Notes: generated from the letters alone by a model not told the origin. DNA of 64,000 nucleotides from Roseibacillus persicicus (GCF_014651675.1 NZ_BMXI01000005.1:1-64000); one strand, 5' to 3'. Counted from the stretch's first letter, positions 1 through 7,758 are shown. Program-made: numbers and translations.

Positions 1-35
1 TGAAAGCGCGCTGAGTCGGTCGGATTGGGTGTGCT
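1..35 (+). other. Left part of an interrupted attC-like site
   Basis: The first 35 bases nearly match the 3' arm of the intact attC-like site ending at 2168: both carry GCGCGCTGA, then TCGGTCGGATTGGGTGTGCT. After base 35 the similarity stops abruptly where the IS element begins, and it resumes at 1624 with a spacer and a GTTCGGC heptamer. The 5' arm and the gene of this cassette lie to the left of the window. The repeat is plain in the sequence; calling it an attC site is an inference from its structure and context. Confidence 0.65.
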
Positions 36-465
36 GCTATGAGGCTTTTATTGTCGAGTGTGTTTTCTCGGTTTTTTAGTTGGTGAGGTTTGAAAGATTA
101 AAGAGATGTTCCTCCGACTTGGTGAACGTGCCTTTTCTGGCGGTCCAAACTGCTATCCGGGCGTTACGCGCAATGACGCAAGCTCAAGGTGTCTTATGCG
201 ATGACTGTCAGAGAGATGAAGGAAGGGCTCATTCTGGAAAGCGGCACTGGATAACCAAGCACACCTGCGAACGCCTTCCAACAACTCAAACTTGGTGGTT
301 AAGGATGATAACCTGAAGGTTTCTAAAAATTTGGCTTCGTTCTTTTGTTCGTGTCGTGGTTGAGATGAAAAAAGGGAGGTGGGCGCGGTCAAGCTGGCGT
401 CAGCTTGCCGGGGTCTGGGGCGGGTAGCCCTCAGGTTGAGCCTTGGCTGGAGTGGGCCGCGTTTC
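36..465 (-). other. Non-coding end of the IS, candidate bridge-RNA region
   Basis: About 430 bases between the transposase stop and the IS end hold no convincing gene; the short open frames here have no recognisable protein features. A perfect 7-bp hairpin lies at 390-407 (CAAGCTG, loop GCGT, CAGCTTG). In IS110-family elements a structured guide (bridge) RNA is encoded in a non-coding end, and in the IS1111 group this is downstream of the recombinase gene. The position and length fit that plan, but I could not fold or align the region, so the RNA is an inference. Confidence 0.35.
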
Positions 466-1542
466 TCACGCGGGATTGGCTGGTTGTAGTCCGAGGTTTT
501 CAAGGGTGGTTTGTTTGGTGGCGATTCGCCAGAGGTCGACGGCTAGGATGCGTGCCAGGGCGACGACGATTTGTTTGCGTCTGCCTCCACTGGCTTGTTG
601 GTATTCGGCTTGCCATTTTTTCCAAGCATACCAATCGGGTTGCCAGCGGATGAGTCGCCAGGTGGCTTCGACGAGGTAGTTGCGCAGGAGTCGGTTGCCG
701 TGTTTGTTGACCGAACCCAGGCGGCGGCTGCCTCCGCTACTGGATTCACTGGGGCAAAGGCCGGTGTAGCTGGCGACTTGTCCCCGGTTGTTGAAGCGGG
801 TGAAGTCGCAGACCTCACCTTGAACCATGCGCCAGGTGAGTGCGCCGAGGCCTTTGGGTCGCAAGTTTTCGGCGATGGATTCTTCTTCGAGCTGGCGGGT
901 AAGGGTTTTGAGTTGGGTCTCGATGGTGAGGATGATTTCGCGCAAGGGGATGAGGAGGGCGAGGAGTTCGGGTTCTTGCTTTTGAGTGCTTTCCCAGAGG
1001 TTGCCCTTCCACCATTGTCCCTTCAAGCGAACAGCCCAGAGGAGGGCTTGTCCGCGGCCGCGTTGGGCGTTGCTTTGGAGTTCTTTTTTGAAGGCTTCGC
1101 GTTGCCGTCCGAGGGCACGGCGACGCTCTTCTTCTTCGGTGGGAACACGCAGGACGTTGAGGACGGTGTGATTGCCGCGGTGGTAGCTTTCGACCCGTTG
1201 GCAGAGGATTCTGGCGTCGCGCTTGTCGGTTTTGACGCGGTCTTCGTTTTCAGACCAGCGCTTGGCGGCGACGACATGGCAGGTCACTCCCATGGCATGG
1301 AGTTGTCGATAGAGGACGAATCCGAGAGGGCCGGCTTCATAACAAGCGACGACGTCGTGAGCGGCCTTTTGTTGCTTGGCGACCCACTGGAGCAGGGAGT
1401 TTTCGCTGCGGAAGGTTTGCGCGGGCTGGGGGGAGAGTCCGTCGACTTGTCGAACGACGACGTATTTGTCGAGGTGAGCATCGATTCCGAGATAAATGAC
1501 TTTGGCTTTTGGGGCAGTTTCTGATTTTGTAGTCTTCGACAT
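466..1542 (-). CDS. IS110/IS1111-family transposase (DEDD recombinase)
   Basis: A 358-residue recombinase that moves the surrounding element. The N-terminal RuvC-like DEDD domain shows D21 (YLGIDAHLDKY), E69 (ACYEAGPLGF), and D106 and D109 (KTDKRDARIL). The C-terminal Transposase_20 domain shows GEVCDFTRFNNRGQVASYTG followed by a serine-rich CPSESSSG stretch at about 263-270, where the family's catalytic serine lies, then a conserved NKHGNRLLRNYL helix. The ATG at 1542 is preferred to one 13 codons upstream because the extra residues are low-complexity Thr/Gln and lie in the IS end. The frame is intact, so the element may still be active. Confidence 0.93.
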   Translation of the reverse strand: MSKTTKSETAPKAKVIYLGIDAHLDKYVVVRQVDGLSPQPAQTFRSENSLLQWVAKQQKAAHDVVACYEAGPLGFVLYRQLHAMGVTCHVVAAKRWSENEDRVKTDKRDARILCQRVESYHRGNHTVLNVLRVPTEEEERRRALGRQREAFKKELQSNAQRGRGQALLWAVRLKGQWWKGNLWESTQKQEPELLALLIPLREIILTIETQLKTLTRQLEEESIAENLRPKGLGALTWRMVQGEVCDFTRFNNRGQVASYTGLCPSESSSGGSRRLGSVNKHGNRLLRNYLVEATWRLIRWQPDWYAWKKWQAEYQQASGGRRKQIVVALARILAVDLWRIATKQTTLENLGLQPANPA

Positions 1543-1623
1543 GGTGGTTGTTTTTGTTGTTTGGTTTTGACGTCTCAACAATAGCAGCGCGTTCCGCGCG
1601 TTGCTAGCAGCCCCATGTCATCT

Positions 1624-1635
1624 GGAACGTTCGGC
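1624..1635 (+). other. Right remnant of the interrupted attC-like site (R'-like box)
   Basis: GGAAC followed by the heptamer GTTCGGC (1629-1635) completes the site begun at 1-35. GTTCGGC is the exact reverse complement of GCCGAAC at 2041-2047, the first heptamer of the next attC-like site. That is expected if 1630-2162 is one gene cassette whose two ends pair when it is a circle. Confidence 0.6.
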
Positions 1636-1644
1636 TGAAAACTT

Positions 1645-2022
1645 GTGCATATCTTTATCCTGCTACCATGTTTCGCGCTCTCCGGGTTGGTAATCGCAGG
1701 TTCTCTAGCACTTGTAATCAAGAGTGATTTCGGTAAGCCATTTCCTGATATTCTTTGCACGTTGGCTTGCTTGACCTCAATCCTTCTCCCTTTGAGTTTT
1801 GTTGAACAGGCAGGAGAGGTTACCAAATTACTCTATTTTCTGGGACTCTATGGCACTCCGTTGCTAATTTTTCTGTCGTTGGTAGCAAGGCTCTTTGGAG
1901 GAAGTGAGAATCGGCGAAGTAGTGTCCGCCTAGTAAAAATAAACTCAGTTTTACTGGTTGTGTGTGTACTCATTTCGCTTGCTTTCTCATGGCTTTCGGC
2001 CGTTTCAGCAGTCGGCGTCTGA
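1645..2022 (+). CDS. Small integral membrane protein of a gene cassette, unknown function
   Basis: 125 residues starting at GTG, only 9 bases after the R'-like box at 1629-1635, with no clear ribosome-binding site, as is common for first genes of cassettes. Hydrophobic stretches suggest about four membrane helices (roughly residues 4-25, 38-52, 63-84 and 98-122) separated by a short charged loop, GGSENRRSSVRLVK. I do not recognise the family. The stop at 2022 is followed within 20 bases by an attC-like inverted repeat, so gene and repeat form one cassette of about 533 bp (1630-2162). AT content is higher than in the chromosomal genes to the right. Confidence 0.65.
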   Translation: MHIFILLPCFALSGLVIAGSLALVIKSDFGKPFPDILCTLACLTSILLPLSFVEQAGEVTKLLYFLGLYGTPLLIFLSLVARLFGGSENRRSSVRLVKINSVLLVVCVLISLAFSWLSAVSAVGV

Positions 2023-2040
2023 CTAGCAGCACGAACTAGG

Positions 2041-2168
2041 GCCGAACAATGCGCAGTACCACAAATCCGACCGCGCTGGCGAGTCGGAGGTTGACGGGAG
2101 GAGGGAAGGTGGTAGAACTGTTGAAAGCGCGCTGATTCGGTCGGATTGGGTGTGCTGAGACGTTCGAG
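2041..2168 (+). repeat. attC-like cassette recombination site, intact
   Basis: A 128-bp imperfect inverted repeat. The left arm is GCCGAAC, a 3-4 base spacer, then a segment containing CCACAAATCCGACCGCGCT. The right arm is GCGCGCTGATTCGGTCGGAT, TGGGTGTGCTGAGAC, then GTTCGAG. Read as its complement, the right arm gives CGAAC, a spacer, CAGCAC, then CAATCCGACCG, pairing with the left arm apart from a few unpaired bases. This R''-L''-loop-L'-R' layout with extrahelical bases is that of integron attC sites. The heptamer GTTCGRC departs from the textbook GTTRRRY at its fourth base. Confidence 0.72.
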
Positions 2169-2172
2169 TAAA

Positions 2173-2541
2173 ATGAAGAAGTTGTTGAGGTTTATACCGC
2201 TAGTAGTCGCGTGCTTTTTTGGGGCGCTTATCGGTGTGAAGCTTCAAGATAGTCGGATTCCAGTCGAGGACGCTGTGGTAGGAAGAGATTTCCGTATTCT
2301 GTTGGTGGATGGAAAGCCTGTCGAGCGACGAAAGCATGGTGCTTTTCTAACTGTAGTTCCGGTGGCGATGATAGAGCCGGGTTTGCGAACTCTTACTGTT
2401 GAGCCGCGAAGTAGGGAGAATTCAACGCACAAGAGTGCCACTTCGTTCGAATTCAAGGCAGAACTGCTAAAGGGGATCGACCGTTATGTTGTTGTGGCTG
2501 ACGAGAATGGGAATCCGGTATTAGTTGTGCTGAAGATTTAG
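2173..2541 (+). CDS. Small secreted or membrane-anchored cassette protein, unknown function
   Basis: 122 residues from the ATG at 2173, just 4 bases after the R'-like box; a longer reading would start inside the attC-like site. The N-terminus (MKKLLRFIPLVVACFFGALIG) is a signal peptide or anchor. The remaining ~95 residues look like a single beta-rich domain (GRDFRILLVDGKPVERRKHG, then VPVAMIEPGLRTLTVEP, ending DRYVVVADENGNPVLVVLKI). The pattern, including a 'pleasing' PG-R-TLTVEP strand, resembles small periplasmic proteins that carry an ornament-like beta domain, but no family is recognised. It sits between two attC-like sites and is taken as a cassette gene. Confidence 0.65.
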   Translation: MKKLLRFIPLVVACFFGALIGVKLQDSRIPVEDAVVGRDFRILLVDGKPVERRKHGAFLTVVPVAMIEPGLRTLTVEPRSRENSTHKSATSFEFKAELLKGIDRYVVVADENGNPVLVVLKI

Positions 2542-2581
2542 CTTCTAGTAGTCTTCAGTGAGGTTGCATTGCTGTCAACTT

Positions 2582-2716
2582 GTCGAACAATTCGCAGCAC
2601 CCAAATCTGACCCAGCGCGTGGCCAACTCGGAAGTTTTGCTTCTTCGGTCGGGATTGTTGGCTGTCCGGATGCATTTTGGCTTCACGGGTCAGATTGTGT
2701 GTGCTAGACGTACGAC
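2582..2716 (+). repeat. attC-like cassette recombination site, intact
   Basis: A 135-bp inverted repeat. The left arm is GTCGAAC, spacer, GCAGCACCC, AAATCTGACCC (2582-2613). The right arm is GGGTCAGATTGTGTGTGCT, spacer, GTACGAC (2687-2716). Compared with the site at 2041, the stem reads AATCTGACC instead of AATCCGACC on the left, and the right arm has changed to match. This compensating change argues for selection on the folded structure. The right heptamer GTACGAC has one change from GTTCGAC. Confidence 0.72.
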
Positions 2717-2720
2717 TAAA

Positions 2721-3251
2721 ATGATTTCATGGGAAAGTAAGCTCAAGGTGACGGCGAGTATTATCGAAAATTAAGATGTCGACGCTGAAGATATAGGAGC
2801 AGACTTCTACTTGAACCCGAGTGGGGGAGCCTGCGAAAAGGATCTTGCTATGTTGACAGCCGAATTCGGCTTCATCCCAAAGGATTACCTGCGATTTCTA
2901 GAAGTTACGGACGGAGCCGATTTAGTCCAGTGCGTGTTCTACTGTGTTGGTGAATCTGAATTTTTACACTTCAATAATGGGGAAGTCTATAAAGAGGAGT
3001 ATCCGAAGTCTGAATGGTATGTCTTTGGTCACAACGCAGGGGGAGACCCCTTGCTGCTGTCCATCGATGGAACAGTGCATGTTGGATTCGGTAAGTCAGT
3101 TAAGGGAGAGTCACGCCAAATAGCAGATTCATTTTCAGAGTTTCTTAGCCTTGTTGTGTTTGGTCAGAACTTTGGCATGTTATATGGAGAATCGGCAGAC
3201 TTAGCAGAAGACGCATGGTTTGCATTCTTGAACAAACAAGGCTGGATATAG
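2721..3251 (+). pseudogene. SUKH/SMI1-KNR4-like cassette gene with an in-frame TAA
   Basis: One frame runs from ATG 2721, 4 bases after the R'-like box, to the stop at 3251 and would give 176 residues, the usual SMI1/KNR4 size. Its start, MISWESKLKVTASIIEN, has the typical N-terminal Trp-containing helix, and EKDLAMLTAEFGFIPKDYL, RFLEVTDGADL, WYVFGHNAGGDPLLLS and DSFSEFLSLVV match the SUKH fold. A TAA at 2772-2774 (codon 18) interrupts it. The rest could restart at TTG 2811 (146 residues) or ATG 2850. SUKH proteins often neutralise toxins and are common in cassettes. Either a nonsense mutation, restarted translation or a sequencing error explains the stop. Confidence 0.7.
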
Positions 3252-3253
3252 TG

Positions 3254-3368
3254 GTCGAACAAGCAGCAGCACCACAAATCCGACCGCGCTGGCGAGGTGG
3301 TGGATTGATGAGGTGTTGGGAGTTGGGCTGTAGAGCTCGTTGAAATGGTTGTAGCGTGTTGTGGTACT
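3254..3368 (+). repeat. attC-like site with degenerate right arm
   Basis: The left arm is well kept: GTCGAAC at 3254-3260, then AGCACCACAA and ATCCGACCGCGCTGGCGAG, sharing a 25-base stretch with the site at 2041. The right side is poor. TTGTGGTACT at 3359-3368 pairs with AGCACCACAA in 9 of 10 positions, but no GTT heptamer follows, only ATTGAAA at about 3372. It probably marks the decaying right end of the cassette array. Confidence 0.5.
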
Positions 3369-3377
3369 TGAATTGAA

Positions 3378-3677
3378 ATGGAGATATTTCTCAGTTGTTC
3401 GACGTTCCTTGGGTATGGGAGAGACGTGCTGGAAGATGCTGTGGAGGAGTATCTGGGTAGTAATGCCGAAGTGACCGGCGGTGGAGCTGGCAATCGTGGA
3501 TGGAACGTTGATATCGACGTCGTTCGGGAGCTTGATGAGTGCGAGCTGAGGGATTTTTGTAGATTCCTGATTGGCTTTGGTGTGGCCCCCCATGCTTTGT
3601 TGGAGCTTTATTCGGAGGGTGGGCCAAAACGGAGGCTTGTGATTGGGGAGTTTTCCGGTCTTGGCTCGTCTGAGTGA
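3378..3677 (+). CDS. Small acidic cassette-type protein, unknown function
   Basis: 99 residues with no signal peptide, from ATG 3378. Visible features are MEIFLSCSTFLGYGRDVLED, an acidic helix DAVEEYLGSNAEV, a GGGAGNRGWNVDIDV segment, and RELDECELRDFCRFLIGF. It looks like a compact alpha/beta cytoplasmic protein, of the size and charge of many toxin-immunity or cassette proteins, but I do not recognise it. It is the last short plus-strand gene before the chromosomal gene at 3872 and follows the degenerate attC-like site. No attC-like repeat follows its stop. Confidence 0.55.
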   Translation: MEIFLSCSTFLGYGRDVLEDAVEEYLGSNAEVTGGGAGNRGWNVDIDVVRELDECELRDFCRFLIGFGVAPHALLELYSEGGPKRRLVIGEFSGLGSSE

Positions 3678-3814
3678 CTATTCAGCATTGTGAGGGGCGG
3701 GGATGAACTTTTAACCGCCCAATTTTGAAATCGTGGGAAAGTGGAATTGTTCCCGATGAGGCCGGAGGGAGTTATCGCGGTTCGAGAGCGGGTGCCAAGC
3801 TCGCTCCTTTACAT

Positions 3815-3840
3815 AAGAAAAAGGGAGCCGCAGCTCCCCT
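3815..3840 (-). terminator. Rho-independent terminator of the Ig/LamG gene
   Basis: On the minus strand: a perfect 6-bp stem GGGAGC / GCTCCC with loop TGCG, followed by TTTTTCTT. It lies about 30 bases after the stop of the gene at 3872-7510. Confidence 0.85.
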
Positions 3841-3871
3841 TGATTTCTTGAAGTTTGAGATGTGATCCCGG

Positions 3872-6800
3872 CTACCGCACTACGCGGAAGAAGTTTGCGG
3901 GGCTGCTGGTAGGCACTTGATAGGGGGATACTGCGCCAGGGACAGGAGTCCAGCCGGTGGGATTGCTCAAGTCCTCGTTCTGATGAAGGGTGCCCGAGGG
4001 CCAAGTGATGGTGGGGACTCCGCCGATGGTCTCGATGTCGATGGTGACATCGGGGACGACGCTCAAGATTGCAGTCTGATAGCCTAGTCCCAAGTAGAAG
4101 GATCGGTTCAGGCCATTGAAGTCAATTAAGGCGCTGATCTCACCATTGGAATCTGCTTCTCGCACACCGAGGAGACCATGGAAGATGTCGAGTGTTCCGG
4201 TGGCCCCGGTGTTCAGGCCGGTGTCGGAGGCTAGGGTTTCCTCGAATGTGATGAGCGCATTTCCGTCGAGTCCGGCGCTAATGCGATCGCCTCCGTCTTG
4301 AAAGCCGAAGAGAAGCCAAACCGCATACTTTTCGCCGGGAGTCAGTCCGGAGATCGTGGTGCGGAGCTCGTTGTCGACATCGGAGACGTTCTCGTTTTCG
4401 CGATAGGACAGGTAGCTCGCAGTGGAGAGGCCGGGCACGATTGCGTCCGTGATTTCGGTCCACAGTCCGTCTGTCTCAGCAGTCGCCTGATCGTTCGAGA
4501 AGAAAGTGCTGCTGTTATTGCGGGTCAAGACGGTATTGGAACTGTCGGGGAAGACGAAGGTGCCGATGTAATCTAGAACCGTCACCAAGGATGCCCCGGT
4601 GCTGGTTGTTGAACCTTGGGAGTTGGTCGCCACCACGGTGTAGACTCCGGCATCTGTTTCATCGACTTCCGTCAGGGAGAAGGTCGAGGCGGTGGCTCCC
4701 GGAATATCGACTCCATCTTTCTGCCATTGATAAGTAATCGCTTCAACCGAGCTGGCGGAGGCGGAGAAGGTGACATCGTTTCCATAGAGGACGGATGCAT
4801 CACGGGGAGCAATGGTGAAGAGTGGTGCGGAGGCGGCGGGGACCGCCAGCTGATATCCTAGGCCATTGTAAACCGTGCGACCGCTGCCGGGGAGATAGTC
4901 GACATTGACTTTGATCTCACCATTGCTGTCGGAAGTTTTTACCCCCAGTAGGCCGTGGAGAATATTCCAAGTGTCGCCTCCGCTACCGGGAAGAGCCACC
5001 GAGCCCAGTCCGGTATCGAGCATCTCTGCGATGAGGATGGGTTCCATGTCTTCGCCGGCAAAGGCGGCCTGAAGGCCAGTCGAGAAGCCGGGCTTATAGC
5101 TTAAAAGAGTCCAGACTGCGTAATCAGTATTGGGTGTGAGGCCGGTGATGGTGGTTTGGAGCTCTGTTCCGCCAGTATCCGAGCCCAGAGTAGCCGCCGT
5201 GGTCTGGTAACCGTAGGGGCTGATGGAAGGCAGAATACCGAAGACTCCCCGTTGGAACCAGAGGCCATTGGAATGCGAGCTTGCTTCCGTGGTGGCGAAC
5301 CATGTGATGGTATCATCTTCCACTAGAACAGTGTTGTTCTCATCGGGGATGACGACCGTTCCCAAGTAATCCTGGAGAGGGACGAGGGTGGTCGCATTGC
5401 TGGTGACCGAGCCATTGGTATTGCTAACGATAACGTCGTAGTCGCCGGCATCGGACACAGCGACTGAGCTGAAGGTGAGGGTCGCGCTATTGGCCCCAGG
5501 AATGTCGACTCCGTTTTTGCGCCACTGGTAGGAGAGGGCCGCACCGGATTCAGCAGAGACCGTGAGGGTTGTGCTTTCACCGATTAAGGTCGTCTGAGTA
5601 GTTGGGCGCTCTGCCACTCTTGGCAAGGCGGTGGGATCAAAGGCTGCAACATAATGCGCGAGCACTTGACTGCCAGACAGGACTGAACCGTAGAAGGCGA
5701 CCTCATCGATATCTCCGGTAAAGAGGTCTCCCGGAGTGGCCTCCTCGTTGGCTCCCGCACCAATGCGGCTTTCCCAAGATGTTTGCGGGACAAAATTGGT
5801 GATGGGGAGGGTTCCGGCTAACAAACCATTGACATAAAGTTCCATTTGGGTGCCGTCGCAAGTGGCTACGACGTGACTCCAAAGGTTCGTCGCGGCTGTC
5901 GGTCCAGTGAGCGTATTCCAAGCATTGGAACCAGTTCCGGTCAGATCACCCTGTCCGGTTTGGAAGGCCCAACGACCAGCTGAATCGAGGCCGACTTCGT
6001 AGCCTGTGATATTTTCCGTAGTTTCGAAAACGCGAGAACCAAAGACGGTGCGAACTCCGGTGCCGCCGGTCGGCTTGGCCCAAAATTCTACTGAAAATAC
6101 TGCAGGGTTGAGGTCGGCATCAAATGAAGTGGGCCAAAGTGCAGAGTCTCCCGCGGCATCGAATGTCATGGCGGTGTTAGAAGAACCGAGAATGGCTCCT
6201 TGGGTCTCCAGCACGGTATCTTGACCAATGGGGAAATTGTTCTGCGGGGTGGTTTCGTCGAGAGCTTCCGTGGCTCCACTGCCTTCTCCCAGACGGAGGT
6301 ATGCGACGGGAAAGTCGGCGAGGATGGTGTCGGGGTAATCGCTGCTTGGTAGCGCAGGGACAACGAGTTGGCCACCGGCAGAGGAGGCCACGGCATTCCC
6401 CGCGAGGCTGACCAAGACATCGTAGTTGCCAGCGTCTCCGGTCGCAATGTTCTCAATCACGAGGGTGTCCGCGGTGGCTCCTGCGATAGGGGTTCCGTCC
6501 TTCCGCCACTGATAGGTGTAGGTCTGGGTGGCAGGCATCGCGATGGAGAAGCTGGCGGAGGTCCCTTGCAATCCAACTTGCTGGGAGGGAGTAACGGCGG
6601 GAACTGTCACCGAAAGAGATGCGGCGCTAGTGGAGATTGTTCCACCCGAATGAGAGATGACGGCCGAGTAGTTGGCGATGTCGTCGTCATCTGCTGCGGA
6701 GATGGTAAGAGTCGAGTTGGTTTGCCCTGGTAGGTCGGTACCGTTCTTTTGCCATTGGTAGGAAAGTGACGCAGACGTGACGATGGTGGCATCGAAGGTC

Positions 6801-7510
6801 ACGCTTTCGCCAAGAGTAACGGTAGCGGAAGAGGGGGTTACCGGGACGGAAGTGACTTGGCGGTATCCGACGCCATCATACCAAGTCCGACCGCCTCCGT
6901 CGTAGGTGTTGATGTAGACCGGAACGTTTCCCGAGCCATCGGCAAAGGTCAATCCAAGCACGCACATGTAGAGGTCACGATTGTCCTCAGAGGTCTCGAG
7001 GGGAGCCGAAAAGGAATAAGTAACCCCATTGATGGTCACCTCGCTACTAGTTGATGGATTGGGTGAGGCATCGGCAGTCAGGTCGCCGAGGGGAAAGAAA
7101 CGCCCGGCGGGACCATTGCGGAATTGGGTCAGGTTTCCTGACTCCAAGCCTGCGCTCATGTCCCATATTGTCCCGGCGGTCCAACCAAAGGAATAGACTT
7201 CGTAGAGGCCGGAAGGGACCAGGCCGGTCAGGGTCGTTGTGAGCTCGGGGAGTCCAGTTTCAGTCGTGCCACCCGCCCAAACAGCGCCGTCAGAGGGAGT
7301 AGGGTTGGCAAAGTTGGAGTCATTGTCGTAACCCCATTGATTGTCGCCTGAGGGGCGAGCCGGGGAGGTGATGTTCCCTCCCGGGACGGGCACGTCTCCG
7401 CCGACGAGGGTATTGGTCAGATCGGCATCGACGTAGGTGATTTGGGCATGGAGCAGGGGCGCCGATACGAGCCCTCCAGCAATCAGCCACTTTAAGCTTT
7501 TTAGGTTCAT
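3872..7510 (-). CDS. Large secreted protein with Ig-like, LamG and three repeated beta modules
   Basis: 1,212 residues, exported by a signal peptide (cleavage near LLHA-QITY, about residue 22). Layout: repeat module 1 (about 23-222), two Ig-like domains (about 223-385; YQWQKNG, YQWRKDG), a LamG/concanavalin-like domain (about 393-632; VEFWAKPTGG, DIDEVAFYGS), an Ig-like domain (633-712), repeat module 2 (713-895), an Ig-like domain (896-980), repeat module 3 (981-1145) and a C-terminal tail ending in ANFFRVVR. The modules share ELxTTIxGLxP, a Y-x-V-W/F stretch, HGLLGV...DSNGEI and an end like YNGLGYQ. Such proteins are usually surface or extracellular binders of carbohydrate or matrix. There is no catalytic motif; function is unknown. 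Confidence 0.85.
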   Translation of the reverse strand: MNLKSLKWLIAGGLVSAPLLHAQITYVDADLTNTLVGGDVPVPGGNITSPARPSGDNQWGYDNDSNFANPTPSDGAVWAGGTTETGLPELTTTLTGLVPSGLYEVYSFGWTAGTIWDMSAGLESGNLTQFRNGPAGRFFPLGDLTADASPNPSTSSEVTINGVTYSFSAPLETSEDNRDLYMCVLGLTFADGSGNVPVYINTYDGGGRTWYDGVGYRQVTSVPVTPSSATVTLGESVTFDATIVTSASLSYQWQKNGTDLPGQTNSTLTISAADDDDIANYSAVISHSGGTISTSAASLSVTVPAVTPSQQVGLQGTSASFSIAMPATQTYTYQWRKDGTPIAGATADTLVIENIATGDAGNYDVLVSLAGNAVASSAGGQLVVPALPSSDYPDTILADFPVAYLRLGEGSGATEALDETTPQNNFPIGQDTVLETQGAILGSSNTAMTFDAAGDSALWPTSFDADLNPAVFSVEFWAKPTGGTGVRTVFGSRVFETTENITGYEVGLDSAGRWAFQTGQGDLTGTGSNAWNTLTGPTAATNLWSHVVATCDGTQMELYVNGLLAGTLPITNFVPQTSWESRIGAGANEEATPGDLFTGDIDEVAFYGSVLSGSQVLAHYVAAFDPTALPRVAERPTTQTTLIGESTTLTVSAESGAALSYQWRKNGVDIPGANSATLTFSSVAVSDAGDYDVIVSNTNGSVTSNATTLVPLQDYLGTVVIPDENNTVLVEDDTITWFATTEASSHSNGLWFQRGVFGILPSISPYGYQTTAATLGSDTGGTELQTTITGLTPNTDYAVWTLLSYKPGFSTGLQAAFAGEDMEPILIAEMLDTGLGSVALPGSGGDTWNILHGLLGVKTSDSNGEIKVNVDYLPGSGRTVYNGLGYQLAVPAASAPLFTIAPRDASVLYGNDVTFSASASSVEAITYQWQKDGVDIPGATASTFSLTEVDETDAGVYTVVATNSQGSTTSTGASLVTVLDYIGTFVFPDSSNTVLTRNNSSTFFSNDQATAETDGLWTEITDAIVPGLSTASYLSYRENENVSDVDNELRTTISGLTPGEKYAVWLLFGFQDGGDRISAGLDGNALITFEETLASDTGLNTGATGTLDIFHGLLGVREADSNGEISALIDFNGLNRSFYLGLGYQTAILSVVPDVTIDIETIGGVPTITWPSGTLHQNEDLSNPTGWTPVPGAVSPYQVPTSSPANFFRVVR

Positions 7511-7758
7511 GGATTCAATGGTTTGTTAGCCGAAAACTACTCGGCCATCAGGAACACTCCACCAACGGGTAAAATTGCCCATGAAATGATCGAGTGGATG
7601 AGCCACAGAATAAACGACTAGCTCTCAGCGAATCTTAAAAGTCATCATCCCTCAAGGAAGAAGCACTCTGAAGTGACTGAAGATCGCCAATGGGGTGGGG
7701 AGCCTTTGGCTGGCTACCTGCTTTTTTTCTAGAAAGAAGAAGGCTGGCGAATAAACTT

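Larger units (their letters stand above)
36..1623 (-). mobile_element. IS110-family (IS1111-type) insertion sequence inserted in an attC-like site
   Basis: An element of about 1.59 kb carries one DEDD transposase on the minus strand. Imperfect subterminal inverted repeats are visible: ATGAGGCT at 39-46 and, on the other strand, ATGGGGCT at 1616-1609. About 3 bases lie outside the left repeat and about 7 outside the right (transposase-upstream) repeat, matching the asymmetry I recall for IS1111-type elements. There is no target duplication. Removing 36-1623 joins GTGCT to GGAAC and GTTCGGC, which closely mirrors the uninterrupted site at 2151-2168. The ends are therefore inferred to within a base or two. 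Known IS1111-attC elements target integron attC sites, and this looks like one of that kind. Confidence 0.75.

Noticed and set aside
80-503. Short frames on both strands before the transposase
   Set aside because: They lie in the non-coding IS end and have no family features or ribosome-binding sites.
571-1524. 317-residue plus-strand frame opposite the transposase
   Set aside because: It is the antisense shadow of the IS110 gene; composition is skewed and no domain is seen.
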